Source of the DNA: Scleromitrula shiraiana
Lineage: Eukaryota; Ascomycota; Leotiomycetes; Helotiales; Sclerotiniaceae
Direction: 5' to 3'
DNA length: 64,000 nucleotides
Assembly (NCBI GenBank): GCA_028455995.1
Contig: JABELC010000008.1
Coordinates: forward strand, 557,501 to 621,500
Both the position numbers and the translations under genes were made by a program. Below, in pieces: positions 24,351 to 35,379 of this stretch (position 1 is its first letter; the number at the start of each line of letters is the position of its first letter). Under the pieces are notes generated by a model, which had not been told where the DNA came from, ran no database searches, and saw only the letters and a list, made by a program, of their open reading frames with translations.

Positions 24351-26574
24351 ATGGAACGAATTCCTCCTCAAGAGAGTGTCTCAAATCAGAATGAGAATAT
24401 TCCATATAATGATTACCAACAAAATTTCTACCCATTGCAACCCGGCGCACCAAATTACTATTCCAATACTCGCTATTCAAATCAATATCAAAATTCGAAT
24501 ACCTTTCCTGAAAGCCAAACGTTTTCTGATGCAGAATGGGCAGGAACAGTTCAAGCTCTTGCGCAATTGAATTCTCAATCTTTTCAACCATATCTCTATG
24601 ATACAATGGATCTTTCACATAACCTTGCGCCTACGCAGAATTCGAATCGCCCAGATCTTCATGTGAAGGCTGTTGGAGATTCAACTTGGAGCAATAATAA
24701 TAGAGTGCAACCTGCGAGAAAAAGACAAAGATATGATGAATCAAACCAGCCTTCCAAAAAACAGACATCTACAATTGAGAGTGTTGATCAACAAATACAA
24801 GCCGATGCACCTAGCGAATGTTGTAGCTCTTGCTCAAGTGGCACACTTTGCACAGAGCCAGATTGTGATGAGCAGAAAGATATCGTTGTCACTTGTACTT
24901 CACCAGCTTGTGAGCAATCGGTCTGTACAGAACCCTGTCTCAAATACGGTGCTCAAGGAAGGCGCTGTTCACTTGATCATGAGACTTTGATACCGAAAGA
25001 GAAGTTTTCATCATGGGATAATTCAGCCTGGACTCCTGAAGAACATCAAGCTATTGCTGCTTTGCACGCATCAGCATTTCAACGTCAAGATCTAGAACAA
25101 AATCGGGTTTCACAAGAAACAATTCCCTCGCCGATTCCAACAACTCCATCATTGGCCTTGAACATGGAAACCCCTTATTCAGATCCAACGGTCATGCAAA
25201 CTCCTCATTCTTCCGGATATACAATGCATCAACAAGCAAATGATGGATCGGCAACTTCATTATCGGGTGCTGGAATGAGATTTGATAACTTACAAATGTT
25301 CAATTGTAATTGGGGTGATTGCGGACAACCTATGCAAGATCAGTTCGAATGGCATAAACATTTCCATCAAGAGCATATTGATCCACAATTTACCTTTAGT
25401 TGTCCAATGCCTTCTGGATCATGTCAATCACCTCTTCAAGCTAATCCTTTAGACCACCTTCAGATGACCCATGCTCATATCTTCAACGAAACTGCAAATG
25501 GATTTTCTTGTCCAGCTCCAGATTGTCTTACTGATGAAATGTATTGTGATCCCTCAATGCTTCACAATCATTTAGATCAAATGCACGCTATACCTCTTCA
25601 AGGTGGGTTACAATGTCAAGTGGATGCTTGTAACACCTTATATGAAGATTCACATCAATTTTTCAATCATTTGAATCAAGAACATAACCTACCAATTCCA
25701 ATGACTCCAGTTGAGGAAATTGATCTCTCGGCGGTTCAAATGTCATTACCAAAGGTGAAATCAGGAAAACCAGAAGATGACAATCATCTATCTTGTAAAT
25801 GGGCAAATCATGATCATCTTTGTGGGGAAATCTTTACCACGGAAGAGGAACTTCAAAATCATATCAAAAAAGCTCATTTAGCATCCTTGAACAAGCAAAC
25901 TGGATACTCTTGTAAATGGCAAGGTTGCTCCCGTAAGCAAAAGATGGGTGATAAGGAAGGATTTTCTCAAAGAGGTAAACTTGAAAGACATGTTGCAAGT
26001 CATACAGGCTGTAAGTTCTATCCGCTCCTTAATCCGCAGAGGAATAATATATTGACATTATGATAAATAGTTAAAGATTGCGTTTGCCCAACATGCGGTA
26101 AAACTTTCTCGGCCGTCCAATCCCTAAAACAACACATCCGTCTCCACACCGGCGAAAAACCATGGAAATGTAGATATTGTCCAAAATCATTCCCCCAACA
26201 GAGTGCTTGCAGTAAGTTCCCCTCCCCTATTCAACCCTCCCAAAAACAAAATCCAAATTCAAATTTAAACTTACTAACATCCAAACCCAGCCGTACACGA
26301 ACGCATCCACACGCAAGAAAAACCCCTCGTCTGCGGCATCTGCGGCAAAACCTTCTCGGAATCATCAAATTTGGCTAAACATCGTAAGACCCATGGGGAG
26401 AGGGGCAATTACGAGTGTTCGGAGTGTCCGAAGACGTTTCATCGGTTGGATCAGTTGAAAAGACATCAGGAGACGCATGAGAGGAGGGCGAGGAAGTTGG
26501 TTGCTGGTGGGAGTGGAAGTGGGAGTACGGGAGGGAGTGAGGAGGGGACGGAGGAGGGGGAAGGGGAGAGTTGA
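24351..26574 (+). CDS. C2H2 zinc-finger transcription factor, Zap1/ZafA-like
   Basis: A predicted 694-residue nuclear regulator. Exons: 24351-26010, 26071-26211 and 26291-26574; both introns interrupt the finger array and keep frame. Residues ~155-205 form a Cys cluster with C-x2-C units (ECCSSCSSGTLC). From ~320 onward there are about ten finger-like units. The early ones are irregular (CNWGDC..H-x3-H, CPAPDC, CQVDAC, CKWANHDHLC, CKWQGC). The last four are classical C-x2-C-x12-H-x3-H fingers with TGEKP-type linkers (CPTCGKTF, CRYCPKSF, CGICGKTF, CSECPKTF). This order matches my memory of Zap1/ZafA zinc-homeostasis activators, in which C-terminal fingers bind zinc-responsive elements and N-terminal Cys/His units sense zinc. 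The family call is inference, as other multi-finger factors share parts. The C-tail is Gly/Ser/Glu-rich. Confidence 0.75.
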
Positions 26575-29140
26575 GTGGGTGGATGGATTGATGCTGGCGT
26601 TGGAATGGGTATCTCCGTGAGTGGGGTGGGGATGGGAATAGGAATGGGTATATAATACAGGGTGCAAATAATTCCAAAGGAAAGCGGGATGGAAGACAAG
26701 AGTGGTTTCATTTGATATGACGAGACAAGACGAAACATACCGCACACACCATAAATGACCTCGGATGATTGCCTCTACAAATCAAACGCAAAAACCCATC
26801 CGGCCGCGCGATGAAATACGCGATGGATATATACATATTATGGATTACTATGGACTATGCAATGGAATAGTATATAGAGCGAACGGAAAGGATGGACGAA
26901 AAGATGAAAAGATGAAAAGAAAAGTGCTTTTAGATACCTTTATGCGTAGGATATATATATAGTTATTGTTTGCTTGTTTGCTTGCGCTATGCTATGCTAT
27001 GCTATGCTTGCGCATATGGATTTATTTTATTTAATTGGATTTAATTGGATTTAATTGGATTTAATTGGATTTAATTGGATTGGATTGGATTGGATTGGAT
27101 TTAATTTTAAAGTGCCTTGGTTTGATCTGATCTGATTTGATTTGATCTAATCTGATATGGTCGGGGTTGGTTAGGGTGATTGATTGATTGATTGGTTTGA
27201 GTTAGGTTGAGTTGAGTTGATATGAATGTGATTTGAATGGAGTTAGATTATTGAATAGATGGATGGTATTTGTATATATATATATACACACACAAGTCTA
27301 AATAATCCCGACTAATCTGCTTGCCGATCCATACTCCCCTACCCGATCCAACCCCGCCTCGCGTTTCATCAAAAATCCCCACAGCGCGATACCACACGAG
27401 AGGAAGATGGAACGAATGAAAGCGGCGGGTGAAAGCGAGGCGGGGGGGAGATATGGGATATGTGATGTATGGTGTATGGTGTGGAATGTGGGATATATGT
27501 TGGATACATCTAACATCCTACCACATTCACATATCCAAGTACCCATCTACTCAATTCAACTCGATTCCAATTCCCATATAACTCCCTCCCAAGTCTCCTC
27601 TTCTTTCTTCTACTCTCCTTTGTTTCTTCCGTTTTCCGTTTTCCTCTTTCTTTCGTTTTTTCGTTCTTTCGTTCGGCGATGTCTGCCTGGTTTGTGTGTG
27701 TGGGGATTTTATGTTGATTTTATGTTGATTTTATGTTGTGTTTGGTGAGTTTGATGATTTTGATGGGTTGGTGTGGTATGAAAGGGTGGAGGGGTGGAGG
27801 GATGAATAAATAGGTGGATGGAGGAATGGAGAAATGGAGGGATGAATAAGTGAGTGGGATTGAATTGGCTTGCTGAGTGTGAGGTGTGAAGTTTAGGGGG
27901 GCTAGGGTTGGAGTTTGATTTGGATTTGGAATTGGAATTGGAATTGGAAATGGAGATTGTGGAGCTGGAATTGGAGGTGGGTGGAGGTGAGAGGGAGGTG
28001 AGAGAGGAGGTGAGAGAGGAGGTGAGAGAGGAGGCGGTGAGCGGTGAGTAGTGAGTAGTGAGGAGTGAGGAGTGGATGGGTGGTATGGTATATGGAGAGA
28101 CGAGGGAAAATAGAGGAGAGGAGAGGAAAGAAATATCGGTGTTGACGGAAGAGAAGAGCTGCAATATGTTATTTTGTATTTGTAGGTGAGTGCTGATATT
28201 TGTTTATTGGTGGAGTGGGATGGGCGGGATAGGGAGAGATAGGGGTGGGATGGAAGTTTTGATTGGGATGGTGGGATGGGATGGGATGGACGGATATTAG
28301 TTGGTTGTTTGAATATGGTGGAAGAAGGAAAGTAGAGCATAGGAGGAAAATGGAAGTGCGGATGTGAAGAGAGGGTGGCGAAGGGGGGTAAAATGGAGTA
28401 GGCGGTTAATTCTATGGTAGGATTCAACGGGATAGCTTGGTAGAGCATAGTTTGGCATATCAACAATTTTGAGCAAGTATTTCGAGATCTGCATTTGACA
28501 AATGAAGCCTAATTTTCATGACGATGGATGTAGTGGGAAATAGGGAAAATAAAGTGGTACGATCGAGATGAAAGTAGAGAGAAATGGTTTATATTGTGGG
28601 ATTAGTGGGAGAGTTTATGGCTAGCACAAAAAGAAAGTGGTGGATAGAGCAAGCAAGCAAGCAATTTCTCCCTTTAAGTGAAGACTTGAGTTCTCCAAGC
28701 TGAGGTATTACAATGATCACTTGATACATGAGAAAAGGGCGAGATTTCCATTTCCGATTCTTTCCAGATCGGGATTATAAGATCTCAATGGTGATATCTT
28801 CGAAGCTTCAGCAGGCCATCAGTGGATAATTGATGAAATTAAGACTTCATAAATCACTCCTAGTCCTGCAGACCAAAGACACGAACACCACCAATCCCCC
28901 TTCCAATCTGAGAGTAGAAATGAAACCGCTCTTCTCACATAAATCACATCGAAAACCCGAACCGGCTTGTGGATATTGTTTTGCTCAAGTCGTTGATTTA
29001 TTGGGGTGGCTATTTAATACCAGCCAAATGCTATTTTCGATGATACACCATGACCCGTGCGAAAACAAACCAGGCAAAAGGCGCCATTCGTTGCCAGCCA
29101 TCCTTCACAATCATAAACCCCTACACATCGTCCCTAAAAT
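26575..29140. repeat. Microsatellite-rich intergenic region
   Basis: About 2.6 kb between the zinc-finger gene and the 3' end of the uL29 gene. Repeats include GCTAT (about 26985-27008), TTAATTGGAT (about 27030-27100), GATTT/GATCT (about 27125-27160), TTGAT (about 27178-27200), GGAATT (about 27925-27950), GAGAGGAGGT (about 27990-28035) and GATGG (about 28260-28290). The long minus-strand frames at 27709-28466 are Ser/Pro/His-rich translations of these repeats and are not called as a gene. Confidence 0.6.
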
Positions 29141-29805
29141 CTAAGCCTCCGCCTATTGAAAAAACAATTAGTAACCTTCTTCTAACAATTCCAGCATCGA
29201 ATCTGTATCGTTCTCCTCAAAGATTGATTTCGCATACCTTAACAGCAAACTTCCTTTGTGGGAAGTGCATCGTTCTCTTCTTGGTCTTCTCCAACTGGGT
29301 CTCGCGCTCGTGCTTTGTAAGACGTCTACGGATGGCGCGGGTTTGTTTAGATCGGAGATCGAGAGGAAGGTATTTCTTTCCCTTGTAGAAAAGACGGAGT
29401 TGTGCACGTTGGTTGGCGTTAATGACTGTGAGGACCTTGGCGATGGACTTTCGGAGATCGTGGCTATAAGAGAAGAAAAAAATTAGTTACCCCAACTTTA
29501 TTTGTATTTGGACCCTATCGAAATTCGAGATTCGAAGAATTTTTTCGAGTCGGAAGGATAATTATAAAAATGGTCTAACGAACATCTTGGTGAGCTTAGA
29601 AGCAGATCCTCCGGCAATCTTCTGGGTTCTCAATTGACCGAGCTCAGTCTTCAACTCTCCAAGTTGCTTTGCGAGATCCGCCTTGTTCTTGGACCAAAGT
29701 TGGCCAGTCTTTACTTTTCCGGACGACTATCGCGATAACAACAATTAGCAATTAGTCATTTTCCCCATCATTCGGAATTTCTCCATGGAATCCACTGCAT
29801 ACCAT
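29141..29805 (-). CDS. rpl35: 60S ribosomal protein uL29 (L35)
   Basis: A 127-residue protein of the large cytosolic ribosomal subunit, near the exit tunnel. Four exons on the minus strand: 29805-29803 (only the ATG), 29726-29584, 29463-29238 and 29152-29141 (three codons plus stop). The protein begins MSSGKVKTGQLWSKNK, contains QLGELKTELGQLRTQKI, then the family core DLRKSIAKVLTVINANQR and LPLDLRSKQTRAIRRRL, and ends FAVKAEA. Length and motifs match eukaryotic L35. The second donor is the less usual GTTCGT, and family alignment (KLTKIHDLRKS) supports it. Introns right after the start codon are known in fungal ribosomal protein genes. High expression is expected. Confidence 0.96.
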
Positions 29806-30676
29806 TTTGATTAGTTGTCGTGTAGTTGTCGATTGTACTTGCTGGGCGTCTCGTCGTCGTGAAAATATTGAAGTTGTTCTGAATCGCGAGAACTTTTGAC
29901 TAGGGCTACCGAGCCCACAAACGAATTTTTCGAAAATTGGGGTGTTGGTGCCTTGGATGTGGGGCAAAACTACTAGCGTCTAGTCACATGATTATTATAC
30001 TTACTCTGTTCGGACGAGTTGAGTGAGAAAATATCAATCTATTCGAGGCTTTGATGTATAAGAAGATGTTTCCTCATATCGTTTTCAGGTAAACGCTCAT
30101 CAAGTCGCTCTCAATACATTCTTTTGCTTTTGAACCCCAAGGTACCGGATACGCACGGTATCCCTCTGGATGGACGCCTCGATAATCTCAATAACTTCCT
30201 GGCTCAAAAAATAGGAAATACTCGACCAATTTATGAATGATTGGAAGTTTACAGCTATCGATCGAATCTTTCAAAAATGATACTCAAAACTGGAAACGTC
30301 CTTGCAGACTAGTATTCCACTTATGTACACACTTACATCCAATCTGGGAATTTCATCGTCCAGCACTTCTATCAGGTATCAACGTGACTTTCTGGATTAT
30401 AAACAACTTTCGAACTAGATGTAGATTGTCCGGGATTCAATCCATATAAAATTCCTTCGATTCTCATATTCTTACTAAACCCTGGAAGGATGGCTACAGT
30501 AGCAAGAATTTTGGTTACGCGATGAAGGATCGATTGAGAATAGTAGAACTTCAACTGTTGAGTATTTCTATGTATGTAAAGTGAGACCAAGCCGATGTTT
30601 AGAAATCCAACCTGTCTATACTGTACCATTAAACATCCCATGTCCATAAACTCCCAACCCCCCCGAACCCTCTCTC
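29806..30676. other. Intergenic region: uL29 promoter and downstream gene 3' side
   Basis: The first few hundred bases left of the uL29 start on its coding strand should hold its promoter. Nothing was recognised with confidence. The rest is ordinary noncoding sequence running to the stop codon of the next minus-strand gene. Confidence 0.5.
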
Positions 30677-31515
30677 TCACATAACATCACAACCCCATCC
30701 CTTCTCTGGAAGCAAATCTTCCAAACTTCCCACCATCCAATTTCTCTCCTCCCGCGCCAAATACAACTCAGGGTTCAGATCGACTTCCCTCATCAAACTC
30801 TCCCCTTTGTACTTCTTATCCCAAAGCCACCAAATTATCCAAACCCTACATCTCTTCCCCTCCCATCTACTTTCCTCTTCAGTCCCATCAACACACACCC
30901 TCCCAACCTCACCCATCCTCATCCCACCAATCCTCAAATCACTCCCATGCCTCGATTTCCAGTATTCACTCTCTTCACGCATCCCGAAAAGCATTTCTAA
31001 CTTCTCTATTTCTGACTTCTCGACTTTTCTATCCTCATTCTCACACCCATCTCCAGCGCCATTTCCATCAGAAAAAGGTACATAAATAATCAGCTGTTGC
31101 ACTTCATACCCAATCGGAGCAGAAACCCCCTTTCCCCGTCCCTCTGCTAAAACCTTTTCGATTTTAGGTGGAGGGGAGAGATGCGGGAGGACTGGTTCGA
31201 GAAGTGTGGTTATCTGGGGTGTGGTGTGATTTCCTATCCTTGTTTGTTAGGACGACCTATCAATAACGACATGATACATGAATGAGACTAAGAGAGAAGC
31301 AAAACAATAGAAACCTGCATACTAATAATTAACAACAAACTGTCCGGATTATCGCGCTCACGTGCGAAGACGGAGGGTTCTCGGAGCTGGGCTTCTGATT
31401 CTACATTTGATGCAACGAGAGATTGGATGATGTTTGTCCATGCGATGGAAGCGGGAGATTTTGGATCCTGTAGATCTAAAGAACCAGTAGAGAACTGAAT
31501 CAAATGAGTTGTCAT
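30677..31515 (-). CDS. Hypothetical protein, about 249 residues
   Basis: I do not recognise this gene. Two exons on the minus strand fit: 31515-31323 and 31233-30677. The intron has a GTATGC donor, a CCTAAC branch site 12 nt before the end and a GATAG acceptor, and it joins frames exactly. An alternative donor four bases further on gives a stop before the second exon. The protein has a hydrophilic N-terminal half (MTTHLIQFSTGSLDL) and an IAWTNIIQSLVASN segment. A Pro-rich patch follows (LEPVLPHLSPPPKIEK), then an acidic insert (DRKVEKSEIEKLEMLFG) and a Trp-rich stretch (CRVWIIWWLW). There is no signal peptide and no clear membrane helix. The C-terminus reads LEDLLPEKGWGCDVM. It may be lineage-restricted. 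Confidence 0.65.
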
Positions 31516-32039
31516 GATTTTTTTTTATTTGTTTTTGGATTTAGAAATATCTTGTTCTCGAATTTTGAGGGTGATGAGGTGGTGTGTTCTATATTTAGAG
31601 AAGGATGAGGATTCACCACTGCCTGTACGATTATCATGTCAGATCGTGAGATATATGACACCCACACACAACATCGTAAAAATCAATCTATGATGGCATT
31701 GAATCGAAACCTAACAATTCATCACATGTATGTTAAATGCCAGAGATTTTAACGCCGTAAATAATTCCTCCAGTAATAATGAATCGGAACCATAAAGTTA
31801 CTGTTTGAACCGAGATATGCACAGTGAAGGTTATAGTTCAAACAATAATTAAATACAGTACTATCTATCTACATACCTGTAACTGCACAGTAACTAGGCC
31901 GGCCTAAATACCAGAAATTATGATATTCATATACCAAATTTCAAAATCAAAAACTCCGATCCTTTCCCACTACCTATCCTTTTCATATTGCTATGTGACC
32001 CAATCTAGATATTCAACACCAAAATAACAACTAACATAT
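31516..32039. other. Intergenic region
   Basis: This separates the start of the hypothetical gene (minus) from the stop of the PTH11-like gene (minus). It should contain the former's promoter and the latter's 3' untranslated region. No motif was assigned. Confidence 0.5.
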
Positions 32040-33618
32040 TTAACTAATATAGTGAGCTCCCTTCATATTCCAATCATCGTCATCCCCGATATTCTCCTCT
32101 CTTCCTTCATCCTCCTCCTGATTATCTCTCGAAATACGAGTTCTTTTCACATCCTCATCATAATCCTCTCTCACATCCCATTCAGTGGTGCGACGAATAA
32201 TCATCTGTTCGCTTCCGATGGTACTTCTCTCGGTATGATCTTGATCATCTGGTGTCGATCGTCGAATATGCGAAATGTTCATTGTCCCATCTGGTCTCAA
32301 AGTACCAAGTTCTTCCTCCACCGGACCATCTTTTGTAATATTAGTAAACTGAAAATTAAACATAGGAGATTTTCTGGGTGACATTGGTGCTGTTCCTGTA
32401 GGAGTGAACGACTCGAAATCTGGGTCGGATATTGTGCGGAGATGTGGAGGTAGGTTGGATGCTCTTGCTCTGGAGGGCCTCCAGAGGGATCGTGAGGAGA
32501 GAAGTGTGCTGAGTTTGCTGGTACTGTAGGATGAGTCCATGGGTTTAACTGTTGAGGCTAATGCACCAGATGACATTGATTCTATGAATGGTTTAAGGAA
32601 AGGCATACAAGCAAGGAAAATGGCTGAGTTGAGTTGAATGGTTGTCCAAAGATAATTGTGATAGGATACAAGCGTTTGGTTTGGAAGAGATGGGGATGCT
32701 TCATCGGAGAGAACGCAAAGTCGGATAATTGAAAGGGGGAGAATGCTAATGTAAGAGTTAAGTCAGTACTGTTTCGTTACAATAACAAAATCAAATGCTT
32801 ACAAAATCCTGGTCCCAAATGCCATGAAAACGAGTGCTTTACGCATAAACGGCATTTGCAATTCCCAAACAAGAATTACGGGAAGTAGCACAATCGCGAC
32901 ATCCGTAAAAATGTCGAATGCTCCAATGGCATTCCAAAACGCTACCTTTCAAGATAGTTAGTTCATATAATCAACTGGGAGAAAAAATGTGGCATACGCC
33001 ATCAAAGCAGTCTGTCGACAGAATAGTCCATGGATTGGGCAGAGAGCATTGAAATGCGATTGCAAACTCTGCACTAATAGCCCATAATATCACTGTTGTT
33101 TCAATCACCCGGTTGAGGATTGAGTAGCCAGAATCAGGAGTCAAGGCCCGCAGATAGAACAAGGTGGACAACTTTCCGAAGCACAAGGCTGGTATATAGA
33201 ATAACTGTGATGCATATCCATACTTTTCCAAGGTCAGCTTTCTATGAAGTGTATGCAAAGGAAGATGATGAACCTTTTGGTACTTTATTATCATTTCATC
33301 ACTAAGCGTATCTTGATTTCGCCCAAGGCCATTTCCAACCATCATTGAGAGCATAACACTGTGGCAAATGCCAAAACACTACATCTGTCAGTGCTACCTA
33401 TGTTTCAATAGAGTATGCCATGCTCTTACCATCGTGATGATGATCATAGCATCGTCGGCATTCCATCGACGTAGCACAAAGTACTTGCTCCCGATACGCA
33501 CCATAACCCCAAGAACCATCCCTGTGAGCCCCATCCATGTTGCAAGATTCACTAAGGGTCCTTCATTGTCTTCTGTGATGATAATTTGCCTTGGAAATGT
33601 ATAATGCACTGGTGTCAT
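32040..33618 (-). CDS. PTH11-like integral membrane protein (fungal rhodopsin domain)
   Basis: A predicted 472-residue seven-helix membrane protein of the fungal PTH11-related / rhodopsin-domain family, putative G-protein-coupled sensors or membrane proteins of unknown ligand. Exons on the minus strand: 33618-33430, 33378-32998, 32945-32803 and 32745-32040, all phase-compatible. Family features are the first helix with an RRWNADDAMIII segment after it, and YASQLFYIPALCFGKLSTLF. Also seen are LPNPWTILSTDCFDG, WNAIGAFDIFTDVAIVLLP, MRKALVFMAFGTRI and a final helix before residue ~300. The C-terminal ~170 residues are hydrophilic, Ser-rich and finally acidic (EEDEGREENIGDDDDW), typical of the cytosolic tail. 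There is no N-terminal CFEM domain. A short GT..AG candidate inside exon 2 near the YQK codons is too short to be trusted and was left unspliced. Confidence 0.88.
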
Positions 33619-35379
33619 CTTAAGAAAGAGAAAATAACTAAAAGAGCAAACATTTAGATATTAATCGGCAATTGTAAGGTATATACATATCGCCAGGCTA
33701 GAATCTCGCATAAATCAATTCATCAACTGTCCTGAGTCTTTGGTTTGCCTGAAATCAAGATGGTTTAGAAAAAACGAAGTTTGCTTGGATAAAGTAAGGG
33801 ATGCAACAGTTGTTCGGCGATATCAAGAATTTGGGACTGGGATGTGGCGCGCCGGCTTGTCAAACAAAAGAAAAGGTACATCGAAAAAACAATTGTACGA
33901 CTTTGAGACAGCTCTCGGACAACATTACTGACAAGATAGGCTTTCTTTTCAAAATGTCTCGAAAAACCAATTCGTCTGTTCATCAAGACTATCCGGATCA
34001 TGCAATTGAAATATCATACCACGAGGGTTCCTGGCTCCTTGATCCTGGAAGTTTATATAGAAGGGCAGTAACCCACCAGTGTGGTATTGGGCGCCATAAT
34101 CTATCCAAGGATTCCAAGTATTTAATATGAATTATAAGAAAATACCTCAAAGAGAGAATCTACCAATCCTGAGCTCCTTTCGAGTAGGATGGATATCCGG
34201 CCGGATTAACTCAAGTTGCCTACCTGTCTTCAGCACTGCTTCAGGTCAGCTTGAGGCTTAGAAATAGCCACAACATAATTGATTTGATCAAAAGAATGAT
34301 CGATGCTCATTGCCTAGCGCCAAACGTGCTCGTCAAGTCACACAGAATTAAGCAATATGATTTCTTGTTACACGCTGGTGGCTGCTCGGGGATTTCTTTA
34401 TTTTTCGGAACGCTTCTCCTGCCGTGGGATGACCTGGCTGATTGGATATAACTCGTTCATCTTTTGAATGTATGATACAGTTCGATAGAACCGAATACAA
34501 ACGTTTAACACTCAATAATTTCCAGACAGCTGGTAAAATATATATGAAATGGTAAAACAGTAACATCAAAAATGGGCCAGGATAGCGAAAAGACAAGGTA
34601 ATTTTGTGTAACGTTGGGATAACCCTTATGGTGTTTTTGTGATACATGAGAGGTTGTCATAGGTAAGATTAATTGTGCCGAAATGACTACCGATACGATG
34701 GATGAAAGTGAGAATACAATTTCAACAACAACTAAATGTTGGTGGCGACGTTAGAACTTTCTCGTCTTGGAAGATTTTCATGGGAAAAGGAGGGAGGCAC
34801 ATGAAATAATTAACCTTAACATCCAGGGTCACAGTAACATTTGATCTAACTTCTTTAGGTCAATTCTCCGTTTACCATACATTACATCTTCTTCCACCCC
34901 CCATCTCCCCATTCCCTGTACACCCTCTCACCTCTAAGACCACTAATAAATTCACCAGCAGCACTTCAATATGCAGTATTTACCCCTTTCTCAAATTGGA
35001 CGTATCAAAATATTCAAATTTGATTCTAAAATACTGCAGCTACCAGCCTATTTACAATTTTATACCTACCTAGCTACTTCGGAATTTCATGCTTGAATGG
35101 TCATCAGCAACTACAATGAAAACACCATATCTATGGTCAGTATCAAGGGTCTGCGTTTCTCCTATCAGATAGAAATAGCCATACAGACTGCCACTCGGTG
35201 ATTAATACAAGGTTTGAATCTGCTGTGTTTCTTCAAAAGATAGTAGGCTGCTCTCTATCCCCCACAATCACTTTTTTTTCTTTTTGTTTTTTTTTTTCCA
35301 CCTCGATTTTGGTCTTTGTTTTCTATCATCAATTCTCGAGAAACATCTGAAACTTTTCGTTATATTGTGCATATTCAGC
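33619..35379. other. Divergent intergenic region
   Basis: About 1.8 kb between the starts of the PTH11-like gene (minus) and the APC transporter gene (plus). Short frames on both strands show no family motifs. A T-rich stretch (about 35273-35298) and pyrimidine-rich leader precede the transporter start. The segment presumably holds both promoters. Confidence 0.5.

Noticed and set aside
27709..28466. 248-codon Ser/Pro-rich minus-strand frame
   Set aside because: Low-complexity translation of GA-rich repeats with no splice signals or family match.
33245..33285. Possible very short intron in the PTH11-like gene
   Set aside because: Only about 36 nt between GT and AG, below the usual fungal minimum, and the unspliced frame is open.
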